A stretch of DNA of 18,382 bases from Bacillota bacterium (GTDB lineage Bacteria; Bacillota; Clostridia; Acetivibrionales; DSM-1351), in assembly GCA_023412275.1 (NCBI GenBank), contig JAEYNY010000194.1:1-18382 (forward strand). The letters run 5' to 3'. Position 1 is the first letter of the stretch. Each line of letters opens with the position of its first letter. A program made the translations under genes and the position numbers. Below the pieces are notes generated by a model, which did no database searches, was not told the DNA's origin, and saw only the letters and a program-made list of their open reading frames with translations. Shown piece by piece: positions 6,550 to 14,521 of this stretch.

Positions 6550-7875
6550 ATGGTCAAAATAACATTTATGGGAGCCGGTAGTACTGTATTTGCAAAAAAT
6601 GTACTGGGTGACAGCATGTGTACGGAAGCTCTGGCAGACGGTGAAATACGACTATATGACATTGCGGGAGACAGACTCAAGGAGTCTCAGATTATGCTGG
6701 AGGCAATAAATCAGAATGTAAACAAGGGAAGGGCTAAAATAAAAACCTATTTAGGAGTTGAAAACAGAAAGGAAGCCCTTCGGGATGCGGACTTTGTTAT
6801 AAATGCGATACAAGTTGGTGGATATGATCCATGTACAATTATCGACTTCGAAATTCCTAAAAAGTATGGATTAAGACAAACAATTGCAGATACACTTGGA
6901 ATCGGTGGAATAATGCGAGCACTTAGAACAATACCAGTTATGGAGGACTTTGCAAGAGATATTGAAGAAGTTTGTCCCGACGCTTGGTTTCTGAATTATA
7001 CAAACCCGATGGCCATGTTATCCGGGTATATGCAGAGATACACCGGGGTAAAAACCGTGGGATTATGTCATAGTGTACAGATTTGTTCTCAGGATTTGTT
7101 GAAATCCTTGGGTATGGAAGACCGACTAGAAGGAAGAAAGGAACTGATAGCCGGTATAAACCATATGGGGTGGTTACTAGAGATACGTGACAAGAACGGT
7201 AATGATCTTTACCCTGAGATTAAACGACGTGCAAAAGAAAAGAATCAAAACGAAAAGCATTATGACATGGTAAGATATGATTACATTGAGAAATTAGGGT
7301 ATTACTGCACTGAATCAAGTGAACACAATGCGGAATACAATCCCTACTTTATAAAATCCTCATACCCCGAACTTATAGATAAGTTTAACATACCTCTTGA
7401 TGAATACCCCAGGAGATGTATATATCAGATTGAAGAGTGGAATAAACGCAGGGATGAGCTAATGGGCAATCAGGCTTTAAACCATACCAGATCAAGGGAG
7501 TATGCCTCTTACATTATGGAGGCGATAGTAACAAATAAACCTTTTAAAATAGGTGGGAATATTATAAATAAAGGTGGTCTGATTGAGAACCTTCCCCACG
7601 AGGCATGTGTTGAAGTACCTTGTATGGTTGATGGTATGGGTGTTAATCCGTGTAGGGTGGGAAGACTGCCAGTACAATTGGCAGCAATGAATATGACCAA
7701 CATTAACGTTCAGCTTATAACAATTGAAGCAGCAGTCACAAGAAAGAAGGAGCATATCTATCATGCAGCAATGCTAGATCCACACACGGGTTCGGAAATG
7801 ACTCTTGATAACATAGTAAAAATGGTTGATGAGCTAATAGAGGCTCATGGCAGTTGGCTCCCCAAATTTAAATAA
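6550..7875 (+). CDS. Glycoside hydrolase family 4, alpha-glucosidase/alpha-galactosidase type
   Basis: A 441-residue cytoplasmic enzyme of family GH4, which cleaves glycosides by an NAD- and divalent-metal-dependent oxidation-elimination route. The N-terminal Rossmann fold has GAGS (8-11). The metal site is C173 and H174 in the GLCHSVQ motif plus H205 in GINHMGW; NYTNPM (149-154) is also typical. As I recall, CHSV marks the unphosphorylated alpha-glucosidase/alpha-galactosidase branch, while phospho-glycosidases have CDMP or CN(V/I)P. The ATG follows GGAGGGG at a good distance. The gene stands alone between a divergent promoter and its own terminator, with no transporter beside it. The exact sugar is uncertain; alpha-glucuronidase or alpha-galacturonidase activity cannot be excluded. 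Confidence 0.88.
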   Translation: MVKITFMGAGSTVFAKNVLGDSMCTEALADGEIRLYDIAGDRLKESQIMLEAINQNVNKGRAKIKTYLGVENRKEALRDADFVINAIQVGGYDPCTIIDFEIPKKYGLRQTIADTLGIGGIMRALRTIPVMEDFARDIEEVCPDAWFLNYTNPMAMLSGYMQRYTGVKTVGLCHSVQICSQDLLKSLGMEDRLEGRKELIAGINHMGWLLEIRDKNGNDLYPEIKRRAKEKNQNEKHYDMVRYDYIEKLGYYCTESSEHNAEYNPYFIKSSYPELIDKFNIPLDEYPRRCIYQIEEWNKRRDELMGNQALNHTRSREYASYIMEAIVTNKPFKIGGNIINKGGLIENLPHEACVEVPCMVDGMGVNPCRVGRLPVQLAAMNMTNINVQLITIEAAVTRKKEHIYHAAMLDPHTGSEMTLDNIVKMVDELIEAHGSWLPKFK

Positions 7876-7887
7876 TAGCAAAACTAT

Positions 7888-7925
7888 AAAAAATAACTCT
7901 AAGCTATGCTTAGAGTTATTTTTTT
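7888..7925 (+). terminator. Intrinsic terminator after the GH4 gene
   Basis: A long perfect stem (AATAACTCTAAGC with GCTTAGAGTTATT, three-base TAT loop, extended by A-T pairs) ends in a run of T at 7919-7925. It begins 12 bases after the GH4 stop. Confidence 0.92.
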
Positions 7926-8056
7926 GCCTGTTTATATATAAAAACCTCTGATTTATCAATAATCTATGTGTAAATAAAATTTTGGATTAATGGAGGTATG
8001 CAGAATATTATTTATAATAGCTTTGATAATTTAACTATATATATTGAAAAAATCTG
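7926..8056. other. AT-rich gap before the nine-gene operon; no gene seen
   Basis: Together with the flanking terminator, promoter and leader this makes 310 bp without a convincing gene. The only small frame with a GGAGG in front (20 codons at 7998-8060) has the site one base from its ATG, too close to work. Nothing else recognisable was seen. Confidence 0.5.
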
Positions 8057-8085
8057 TTGACACAGAATAGTTCAGAATATATAAT
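8057..8085 (+). promoter_or_regulatory. Perfect-consensus promoter of the nine-gene operon
   Basis: TTGACA (8057-8062) and TATAAT (8080-8085) with exactly 17 bp between them: a full match to the sigma-A consensus, expected to be strong. The spacer holds CAGAATA twice, ten bases apart (8063-8069 and 8073-8079), one helical turn. A weaker overlapping pair (TTCAGA 8071-8076, TATAAT 8094-8099, 17 bp) lies just downstream. Transcription should begin near 8092, giving a leader of about 94 bases with a small GGCA-TGT-TGCC hairpin at 8153-8163 before the ribosome binding site. The leader is too short for an ordinary SAM riboswitch with terminator or for a T-box, and neither was recognised. Confidence 0.88.
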
Positions 8086-8185
8086 AGCAAACATATAATA
8101 TTACTAGGAATAATACTGCAGAGTGACAAATTACAAAGTTTATTATATATCGTGGCATGTTGCCAAAATCGGAGGTTTATAAAAA

Positions 8186-9502
8186 ATGGAAAAGAAATAT
8201 TGGGTAGAAAAAATAGAAACTATAGACAGAGATGAGCTGGAAGCTTACCAGTTGGAACATGTCAGGTCACAGATAAAGCTGGCATATGAAAAATCCGCAT
8301 ATTACAGAGAGAGCTTTGAGAGAGCTGGAGTCACACCGGATAATATAAAAACTCTGGACGATATAAGAAAATTTCCTATATTAACAAAACACATAATTAG
8401 AGAGAGACAGAACGAAAAGCCAATACTAGGAGATCTGGTGACGGTAGACGAAGAAAAAGTGGTATTTATCTCCTCCTCCAGCGGTTCCACGGGAAAGCCT
8501 ACTGCCAGTCCCTTCAGTAAAGTTGATTTTGATGAATTTCAGGAAGTTGAGAGCAGATTATTCTGGCAGGCTGGAATGAGACCAAAGGACAGATACATAC
8601 ATGCACTTAATTTTTCACTTTTTGTTGGAGGGCCGGATGTAATAGGGGCACAAAATCTTGGAGCACTTTGCATCTGGGCCGGAACAATTCCCACCGACCG
8701 GTTGCTGTTCATATTGCAGGAATACCAGCCAAATATAATTTGGACAACACCGTCTTATGCCTGGTATCTGGGAGAGACCGCAAGGGAGAAGGGCATAGAC
8801 ATAAAAAAGGACTTATCCATAAGAACAATAATAGTTGCTGGAGAACCGGGAGGCTCTATACCTGCAACCAGAAAAGCAATTGAGGATTTGTGGGGGGCAG
8901 ATGTATATGATTTTTATGGAATATCAGATATATTCGGGGCCTGTGCTGCTGCATGTGAGTATCATGAAGGACTTCATATTGCAGAGGATCATTTGCTGGT
9001 GGAGGTAGTTGATGAACACACAGGTGAACCTGTGGCAGAAGGTGAAAGGGGAGAAATGCTTCTTACAACACTAAGAAAAGAAGCTAGACCCATGATACGT
9101 TTCAGAACGGGAGACATTGTTACATATACAAATGAGAAATGCAAATGCGGTCGCACCCACAAGCGCATAAATGTAGTTGGCAGGGTTGATGATATGTTTA
9201 TTTGCGGGGGCGTAAATGTTTTCCCAAGCGATATAGAATACACCGTGAGAAACATTGATGATTTAACAGGGGAGTACAGAGTCACCGTATTGACAGACAA
9301 TCATATTACGAAATTCAGTGTAGAGGTTGAAAAAAGATTGGGGGCAAAAACTACGGACGAAGAACTTATAAGGTTAATTGCCCATGAACTTAAAACCCAC
9401 CTTGGTATAAAGCCAAAGGATGTTATTTTACTTTCTGAGGGGGCACTTCCAAGAGCTACCCATAAAGCCAAAAGGCTTGTTGACATAAGAACAGAAAAAT
9501 AA
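8186..9502 (+). CDS. PaaK-like acyl/aryl-CoA ligase (AMP-forming)
   Basis: A 438-residue member of the phenylacetate-CoA ligase branch of the adenylate-forming enzymes, which join a carboxylic acid to CoA through an acyl-AMP. Visible are the phosphate loop SSSSGSTGKP (96-105), YGISD (244-248), FRTGD (306-310), a CKCG pair (319-322) followed by RINVVGRVDDM (327-337), and a C-terminal lysine-rich THKAKRLVD that should carry the catalytic lysine. The YGxSE motif has aspartate (D248) where glutamate is usual. The ATG follows CGGAGG. It is the first gene of an operon with an aminotransferase, a 2-oxoacid:ferredoxin oxidoreductase and a methionine importer, so the acid is probably the product of amino-acid oxidation, for example 3-methylthiopropionate. 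Phenylacetate or branched acids are alternatives. Confidence 0.88.
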   Translation: MEKKYWVEKIETIDRDELEAYQLEHVRSQIKLAYEKSAYYRESFERAGVTPDNIKTLDDIRKFPILTKHIIRERQNEKPILGDLVTVDEEKVVFISSSSGSTGKPTASPFSKVDFDEFQEVESRLFWQAGMRPKDRYIHALNFSLFVGGPDVIGAQNLGALCIWAGTIPTDRLLFILQEYQPNIIWTTPSYAWYLGETAREKGIDIKKDLSIRTIIVAGEPGGSIPATRKAIEDLWGADVYDFYGISDIFGACAAACEYHEGLHIAEDHLLVEVVDEHTGEPVAEGERGEMLLTTLRKEARPMIRFRTGDIVTYTNEKCKCGRTHKRINVVGRVDDMFICGGVNVFPSDIEYTVRNIDDLTGEYRVTVLTDNHITKFSVEVEKRLGAKTTDEELIRLIAHELKTHLGIKPKDVILLSEGALPRATHKAKRLVDIRTEK

Positions 9503-9534
9503 AACATTTATAAATTTTTTATGTGGAGGGTAAA

Positions 9535-10692
9535 ATGCCAAAGCTAAGTACAAGATTGGACTGGTTTTCAGAATCAATTATTAGAAAAATGACAAGAATA
9601 GCAAACCAATACGGTGCAATAAATCTTTCTCAGGGTTTCCCGGACTTTGATCCTCCGGAGGAGTTGATAGAAGCTCTAAAAAAAACAGCGGAAGAAGGCC
9701 CTCATCAATATGAAATAACATGGGGCTCACATCTTTTCAGAGAAGCGGTTGCAAAAAAGCAAGAACATTTTATGAATATAAAACTTAACCCGGATGAGAA
9801 TATAGTGGTTACATGCGGAAGTACAGAAGCTATGATGGCTGCAATGATGTCAGTATGCGAGGCAGGTGAAAAAGTAGCGATATTTTCACCCTTTTATGAA
9901 AACTACGCTGCAGACACAGTTCTTTGTGGTGCCAAACCAATATATGTTCCGCTAAACCCGCCGGAATTTACATTTAATAAGGATGAGTTGGAAAATGCAT
10001 TCAGGCAGGGAGCAAAGGCTTTAATATTGTGTAATCCTTCAAACCCCGTGGGGAAAGTATTCACAAAGGATGAACTGATATTTATTTCGGAATTGGTTAC
10101 AAAATATGATGCCTTTGTAATAACAGATGAAGTATACGAGCACATAGTATACGAACCAAGTAAACATATATACTTTGCTTCATTGCCGGGTATGTTTGAA
10201 AGAACTATCTCCTGCAGCTCCTTGTCAAAAACATATTCAATAACCGGATGGAGGTTGGGATATGTAATCGGACCTAAAAATGTAATAGACAATTGCAAGA
10301 AGGTTCACGATTTCCTTACGGTTGGTGCTGCAGCCCCGTTGCAGAGGGCGGCACTTGCAGGTCTTGCTTTCGGTGATGACTATTATAGGGAACTAGCCAG
10401 TCTGTACGCTGAGAAAAGAGAGCTTTTCCTGAAAGGGCTGGACTCAATTGGCCTCAAATATCATAAGCCGGAAGGAGCTTATTATGTAATGGTAGATATA
10501 AGTGAATTCGGTATAAAAACTGATGTTGAGTTTGCGCAAAGACTTGCAAAAAATGTGGGTGTTGCAGCAGTTCCTGGCTCAAGCTTTTTCAAGGATGAAG
10601 TAAATAACTATGTAAGATTCCACTTTGCAAAGAAAAAGGAGACTCTGGAAAAGGCTCTTGAGCGTCTGCATAATATCCGCAAATTCTTTTAA
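9535..10692 (+). CDS. PLP-dependent aminotransferase, methionine/kynurenine aminotransferase-like
   Basis: A 385-residue class I/II aminotransferase, fold type I. The PLP lysine is K232 (SSLSKTYSITGWR); N170, D198, Y201 and R240 complete the cofactor site and R361 (VRFHFAKK) should bind the substrate carboxylate. The segments INLSQGFPDFDPP, QYEITWGSHLFREA, TDEVYEHIVY, KVHDFLT and GVAAVPGSSFF resemble, from memory, E. coli YbdL and kynurenine aminotransferases, enzymes that favour methionine and aromatic amino acids, more than AspC. It would convert the amino acid to its 2-oxoacid for the oxidoreductase encoded next. The ATG at 9535 was chosen because GGAGGG lies just before it; a GTG at 9523 overlaps that site. 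Gap to the ligase gene: 32 bp. Confidence 0.9.
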   Translation: MPKLSTRLDWFSESIIRKMTRIANQYGAINLSQGFPDFDPPEELIEALKKTAEEGPHQYEITWGSHLFREAVAKKQEHFMNIKLNPDENIVVTCGSTEAMMAAMMSVCEAGEKVAIFSPFYENYAADTVLCGAKPIYVPLNPPEFTFNKDELENAFRQGAKALILCNPSNPVGKVFTKDELIFISELVTKYDAFVITDEVYEHIVYEPSKHIYFASLPGMFERTISCSSLSKTYSITGWRLGYVIGPKNVIDNCKKVHDFLTVGAAAPLQRAALAGLAFGDDYYRELASLYAEKRELFLKGLDSIGLKYHKPEGAYYVMVDISEFGIKTDVEFAQRLAKNVGVAAVPGSSFFKDEVNNYVRFHFAKKKETLEKALERLHNIRKFF

Positions 10693-10726
10693 ACCTCGGC
10701 GGTTAAGCCAAAAGGGAGATGTAATT

Positions 10727-11257
10727 ATGATAGAAATAACATTTTTAGGCAGGGGCGGGCAAGGTGCATTTACAACATCCAGAATACTTGGGGCAGCAGC
10801 AAGTCTGTATGAGAACAAGTTTGCTCTGAGTTTTCCCAGTTTTGGTCCTGAAAGGCGTGGTGCTCCGGTTTTTGCATATACAAAAATAGACACAGTACCC
10901 ATTAAAAACAGGAGTCATTGCGAGTTCAGCGATTATATTGTTGTATTAGATGAAAGTCTTTATGACGAAAGTTTACATAACAAACTAAAACCCGGTGGAA
11001 AAGTAATTCTTAATACATCAAAAGAAAAGATCAATCCCGATATTATCAGCTTTGATGCTACGAAAGTTGCTCAGGAATATCTCGGTGCACCAATAACCAA
11101 TACTGCCATGCTTTCAGTATTGGTGGCGAATACCCATTTGATATCAAGAGACAGTCTTTTATCGGCAATCAGATACGATATGCCGGAGAGGATAGCGTCA
11201 AAAAATCAAAGACTTGCAGAATATATTTTTACATATACAAAAGGAGTGGGATTATGA
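10727..11257 (+). CDS. 2-oxoacid:ferredoxin oxidoreductase, gamma subunit
   Basis: A 176-residue subunit of the PorC type. It begins with the hallmark GRGGQGAFTTSRILG (8-22) and has FPSFGPERRGAP (36-47), which in known structures lies near the CoA site. This subunit is part of a cytoplasmic enzyme that turns a 2-oxoacid and CoA into acyl-CoA, CO2 and reduced ferredoxin, or the reverse. The ATG at 10727 has GGGAG ten bases upstream; a longer frame from 10625 lies inside the aminotransferase gene and is rejected. Its stop overlaps the delta start by four bases (ATGA), indicating coupled translation. The gene order gamma-delta-alpha-beta matches the four-subunit enzymes of archaea and many anaerobes, not the single-chain clostridial pyruvate enzyme. 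Confidence 0.93.
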   Translation: MIEITFLGRGGQGAFTTSRILGAAASLYENKFALSFPSFGPERRGAPVFAYTKIDTVPIKNRSHCEFSDYIVVLDESLYDESLHNKLKPGGKVILNTSKEKINPDIISFDATKVAQEYLGAPITNTAMLSVLVANTHLISRDSLLSAIRYDMPERIASKNQRLAEYIFTYTKGVGL

Positions 11258-11550
11258 GCAGACCAACTGTGAAAAAAGATTTTTCCGGTGAAATACCCAA
11301 GGGTACCTATGGGCCTGCAATGCATCTCACAGAAACATTGGAAGGCTGGAGAAATGCAAGGCCTGTTATAAGCAATAATATTTGCAATAGTTGCGGGTTA
11401 TGTTACCTCGTATGTCCCGAGGGAGTAATTTTTAATGAGGAAAACAAAATGGACATAGACTATGGTTTTTGCAAGGGCTGCGGTATTTGTGCCAAAGAAT
11501 GTAGAAAGCATGCAATAACAATGCAAAAGGAGGATGCGGCGAATGGGTAA
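11254..11550 (+). CDS. 2-oxoacid:ferredoxin oxidoreductase, delta (ferredoxin-like) subunit
   Basis: A 98-residue iron-sulfur subunit of the PorD type that passes electrons from the active site to ferredoxin. Two [4Fe-4S] motifs are complete: C44, C47, C50, C54 (CNSCGLCYLVCPEG) and C73, C76, C79, C83 (CKGCGICAKECRKH). The second motif has arginine where proline usually follows the fourth cysteine. The first 40 residues (KGTYGPAMHLTETLEGWRNARPV) are the extension seen in PorD proteins that contacts the other subunits. AAGGAG precedes the ATG. The 3' end overlaps the alpha start by eight bases. Confidence 0.94.
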   Translation: MSRPTVKKDFSGEIPKGTYGPAMHLTETLEGWRNARPVISNNICNSCGLCYLVCPEGVIFNEENKMDIDYGFCKGCGICAKECRKHAITMQKEDAANG

Positions 11551-12706
11551 CAAGGTATTTGCATCAGGAAATGAAGCCGTAGCCATTGGCGTAAAACTTG
11601 CAAAGCCAAACGTAATCGCCGCATATCCAATAACACCTCAAACCATAGTAGTAGAAAGATTGGCTGAAATGGTAGAAAGGCAGGAGTTAAATGCGGAATA
11701 CATGTACGTTGAGTCAGAGCATTCGGCATTATCGGCAGTAATGGGCGCAAGCGTACTTGGAGCCAGAACCTTTACAGCAACCTCATCACAGGGACTTTTA
11801 TATATGGCGGAAGTAATGCACTATGCCAGTGGGGGAAGGGTACCCTTGGTAATGATGAATGCCAACAGATCACTGGCTCTCCCTTGGAGTATATTCGGGG
11901 ACCAGAGAGATTCCTTGTCAATGTTGGACAGCGGATGGATACAGATTTATGTGGAGGATGCCCAAGAGAGTCTGGATATGATTATACAGGCCTATGCTCT
12001 TGCAGAGCATAAAGATGTATTGACTCCTGTTATGATAAATCTGGACGGATTTGTATTGACCCACACATATGAAGCTATAGAGGTTCCGTCAGAAGAGCAG
12101 GTGAATAAATTTCTGCCAGATTTTGAACTGGACGGAAAAATGGACTTAGAAAACCCAAGAAATTTATTTTTCTCATCAAGTCCGGCGGACAATATACGGT
12201 TTAAAGTACAACAACACCAAGCACTGGAGCACTCACGAGGAATAATTGAAAGTCTGGATAAACAGTACGGAGAAATAACAGGCAGAAGCTACGAAGGTTT
12301 AGCCACAGGCTACGGAACAGAGGATGCGGATATTCTGCTTATTACACTGGGGAGTATTACCGGACAGGTACGAGATGTGGTTGATACCCTCCGGTCTAAT
12401 GGCGAAAAAGTGGGGGTTGTTAAAATCAGGTTTATGAGACCCTTTCCGGAAAAAGAAATACTTAAGCTTTGCAGTAATGCAGCTGTGATAGGTGTACTGG
12501 AAAAGGATATTTCCTTTGGATATCACGGAACAGTCTATACAAATGTTGCTGATGCTCTTAAGAACACAAATAAAAAAATAATAAACTTTGTAGGCGGTTT
12601 AGGTGGGAAGAATATAAGCCAGCAGGACATTGAAGATATATTTACTCAATTAAAAAATGTTGATAAAGATACAAATACCGTCAATTTTATTGGGCTGGAG
12701 GTGTAG
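11543..12706 (+). CDS. 2-oxoacid:ferredoxin oxidoreductase, alpha subunit
   Basis: A 387-residue PorA/VorB-type subunit containing the pyrimidine-binding and domain II parts of the thiamine diphosphate enzyme. Recognisable are GNEAVAIGVKLA (9-20), YPITPQT (28-34), the VESEHSA segment with the cofactor-activating glutamate (56-62), TFTATSSQGL (76-85), NANRSLALP and DGFVLTHTYE. The stretch PWSIFGDQRDS near residues 114-124, which lines the substrate pocket in relatives, reads FGD, whereas pyruvate enzymes as I recall them have WND; this hints at a substrate larger than pyruvate. The ATG at 11543 was preferred over one at 11534 because GGAGG ends nine bases before it. Two bases separate it from the beta gene. 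Confidence 0.93.
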   Translation: MGNKVFASGNEAVAIGVKLAKPNVIAAYPITPQTIVVERLAEMVERQELNAEYMYVESEHSALSAVMGASVLGARTFTATSSQGLLYMAEVMHYASGGRVPLVMMNANRSLALPWSIFGDQRDSLSMLDSGWIQIYVEDAQESLDMIIQAYALAEHKDVLTPVMINLDGFVLTHTYEAIEVPSEEQVNKFLPDFELDGKMDLENPRNLFFSSSPADNIRFKVQQHQALEHSRGIIESLDKQYGEITGRSYEGLATGYGTEDADILLITLGSITGQVRDVVDTLRSNGEKVGVVKIRFMRPFPEKEILKLCSNAAVIGVLEKDISFGYHGTVYTNVADALKNTNKKIINFVGGLGGKNISQQDIEDIFTQLKNVDKDTNTVNFIGLEV

Positions 12707-12708
12707 AG

Positions 12709-13587
12709 GTGCTAAACAGATTGGATAAGGAAGAATACTTTTATGGACATAAAGGCTGCGGTGGCTGCGGAGGAAGTCTTGCAGTAAGACTTGCACTAAA
12801 AGTTCTCGGTAAGGACACTTTCGTAGTACTTCCCGCCGGCTGCATGTCTGCGGTTGGATTTGTATATCCTCAGCTTTGTTTCGGAGTAAATGCATTGATA
12901 TCACCTTTTGCCAGTACCGCAGCCATGCTGTCGGGCATCAGGGCGGCAGCCAAATCACTGAACATTAAAAATTGTAATGTTGTAGGTTTTGCAGGGGATG
13001 GAGGCACTGCGGATATCGGTCTTCAGGCATTATCCGGTGCAATAGACCGGGGTGATAGAATAATTTATATTTGCTATGACAATGAAGCATATATGAATAC
13101 GGGAGTTCAACAAAGCAGCCTGACACCCTACGGTGCAAGAACAACAACAACACCTCCCGGTGAACACATACATGGAAGCAGAAACAGCAAAAAAAATATG
13201 TTTGAAATTGTAGCCGCACACCACATAAAATATGCTGCAACAGCAAGTATAGGTAATATTCCGGACTACATCAAAAAAATTGAAAAAGCAAAGAACACCA
13301 ACGGCACATCATACATACACATCGCAGCGCCATGCCCTACGGGCTGGGGGATAGACAGTAGTGAAACTGTAGCGATTGCAAGAGAAGCAGTAGAATGCGG
13401 ACTTTGGTATCTGGCAGAATATGAGGACGGAAAATACAAGCTTAACAAGGATGTGAAGGAATTCACAAGCATCAGGGCATATCTTAAAAAACAAGGACGG
13501 TTCAAACATCTTACGGACGAGGATATAAAGGAAATTGAAAGGCAGAGAGATGATCAAATTAAATTTATAAAGGAACAATACATATAG
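12709..13587 (+). CDS. 2-oxoacid:ferredoxin oxidoreductase, beta subunit
   Basis: A 292-residue PorB-type subunit holding the thiamine diphosphate and the proximal [4Fe-4S] cluster. The cofactor motif starts GDGG (96-99) and ends YDNEAYMNTG (123-132), whose Asp97 and Asn residues bind magnesium and diphosphate. Four cysteines at the cluster-binding positions are present: C17 and C20 (KGCGGCGG), C45 (PAGCMS) and C209 (APCPTGW). It starts with GTG, seven bases after GGAGG, almost directly after the alpha stop. With the other three subunits it forms a complete enzyme. Twenty-three bases later the methionine-importer genes begin, with no terminator between. Confidence 0.94.
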   Translation: MLNRLDKEEYFYGHKGCGGCGGSLAVRLALKVLGKDTFVVLPAGCMSAVGFVYPQLCFGVNALISPFASTAAMLSGIRAAAKSLNIKNCNVVGFAGDGGTADIGLQALSGAIDRGDRIIYICYDNEAYMNTGVQQSSLTPYGARTTTTPPGEHIHGSRNSKKNMFEIVAAHHIKYAATASIGNIPDYIKKIEKAKNTNGTSYIHIAAPCPTGWGIDSSETVAIAREAVECGLWYLAEYEDGKYKLNKDVKEFTSIRAYLKKQGRFKHLTDEDIKEIERQRDDQIKFIKEQYI

Positions 13588-13610
13588 GTTCCTTGAAAAG
13601 GGGTGTTTAA

Positions 13611-14492
13611 ATGAAAAAGATAATAAAAGCAGGTATAGCAGTTATTTTAACTTTAGCATTAGGATTGGGTGTTGCAGCGTGCGGCAGTACAAATTCTTCC
13701 CAAAACCCAACCGATTCCACATCGAAGCAGTCGCTATCCGGGAAAGACAATGGAAAGGAAGTAGTGTTTGGGGTAGCACCGGGACCATACGGAGATATGG
13801 TAAAGCTGGCTATACAACCTGAACTTGAGAAAAAGGGATATACCGTTAAATTAATGGAATTCAGTGATTATGTCCAACCCAACATTGCACTGGGAAACGG
13901 CGAAATAAACGTAAATCTGTTTCAGCATACAGTATATTTGGAGAACTTTGCAAAAGAACACAATCTAGATCTGAGCCCGGTAATCAGTGTACCTACCGCA
14001 AGCATGGGAATATTCTCAAAAAAATATAAAAAGCTTGAAGAATTACCCGATGGAGCAACGGTTACATTGCCAAATGATGTTCCAAATTTGGCGAGAGCGC
14101 TTAGATTCCTTGTACAAGTAAATCTTATAACATTGAAGCCTGACATCGACTTAACAAAGGCATCCGAAAGAGATATAGCCGAAAACCCTAAAAACCTTGT
14201 TTTCACACCGGCAGAAGCAGCACAGCTTCCAAGAACCCTTGACAGTGCTGACATAGCAATAATAAATGGTAATTTTGCCATTTCAGCCGGCTTAAAGCTT
14301 TCTGACGCTGTTGCCAAGGAAAAGTTGGATGAATCCTATAAAAATATCATTGCCGTAAAGACTTCTGACAAAGAAACCCAGTTTGTAAAGGATATAGAAG
14401 CAATAGTTAAATCACAGGAATTTAGAAAAGTAATAAAAGATGATAAAAATATATTCAAGGATTTTGATTTCCCCGATTGGTTTAACAAATAA
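13611..14492 (+). CDS. metQ: Methionine ABC transporter, substrate-binding lipoprotein
   Basis: A 293-residue NlpA/MetQ-family lipoprotein anchored outside the membrane. The signal peptide has charged KK, a hydrophobic core and the lipobox VAAC with C24 as the lipid-modified cysteine, followed by a serine/threonine-rich linker. Aligned from memory with E. coli MetQ, the ligand residues are kept: Y87 (FSDYVQPN), F104, H106 and Y109 (NLFQHTVY), R162 (PNDVPNLARAL), N219 (IINGNFA) and N245 (YKNIIAV). This favours L-methionine as the cargo, although some NlpA proteins bind dipeptides or D-methionine. A GGGGTG stretch lies six bases before the ATG. It is the seventh gene of the operon, 23 bp after the beta subunit and 29 bp before metN. 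Confidence 0.92.
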   Translation: MKKIIKAGIAVILTLALGLGVAACGSTNSSQNPTDSTSKQSLSGKDNGKEVVFGVAPGPYGDMVKLAIQPELEKKGYTVKLMEFSDYVQPNIALGNGEINVNLFQHTVYLENFAKEHNLDLSPVISVPTASMGIFSKKYKKLEELPDGATVTLPNDVPNLARALRFLVQVNLITLKPDIDLTKASERDIAENPKNLVFTPAEAAQLPRTLDSADIAIINGNFAISAGLKLSDAVAKEKLDESYKNIIAVKTSDKETQFVKDIEAIVKSQEFRKVIKDDKNIFKDFDFPDWFNK

Positions 14493-14521
14493 CTGGACTT
14501 CATGATAAAAGGAGGGGCCGT

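Noticed and set aside
7998..8060. A 20-codon frame preceded by GGAGG
   Set aside because: The GGAGG ends one base from the ATG, too close for initiation, and the frame runs into the -35 box of the operon promoter.
8092..8185. A SAM riboswitch or T-box in the leader of the methionine-linked operon
   Set aside because: The leader is only about 94 bases, lacks a terminator hairpin and shows no conserved S-box or T-box sequence that I can recognise.
10579..10902. A 107-codon minus-strand frame across the aminotransferase/gamma-subunit junction
   Set aside because: It lies antisense to two well-supported genes, has no ribosome binding site of note and no recognisable domain.
13588..13610. A break between the oxidoreductase genes and metQNI that would make two operons
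   Set aside because: The 23-base gap holds only a ribosome binding site, with neither a terminator nor room for a promoter.
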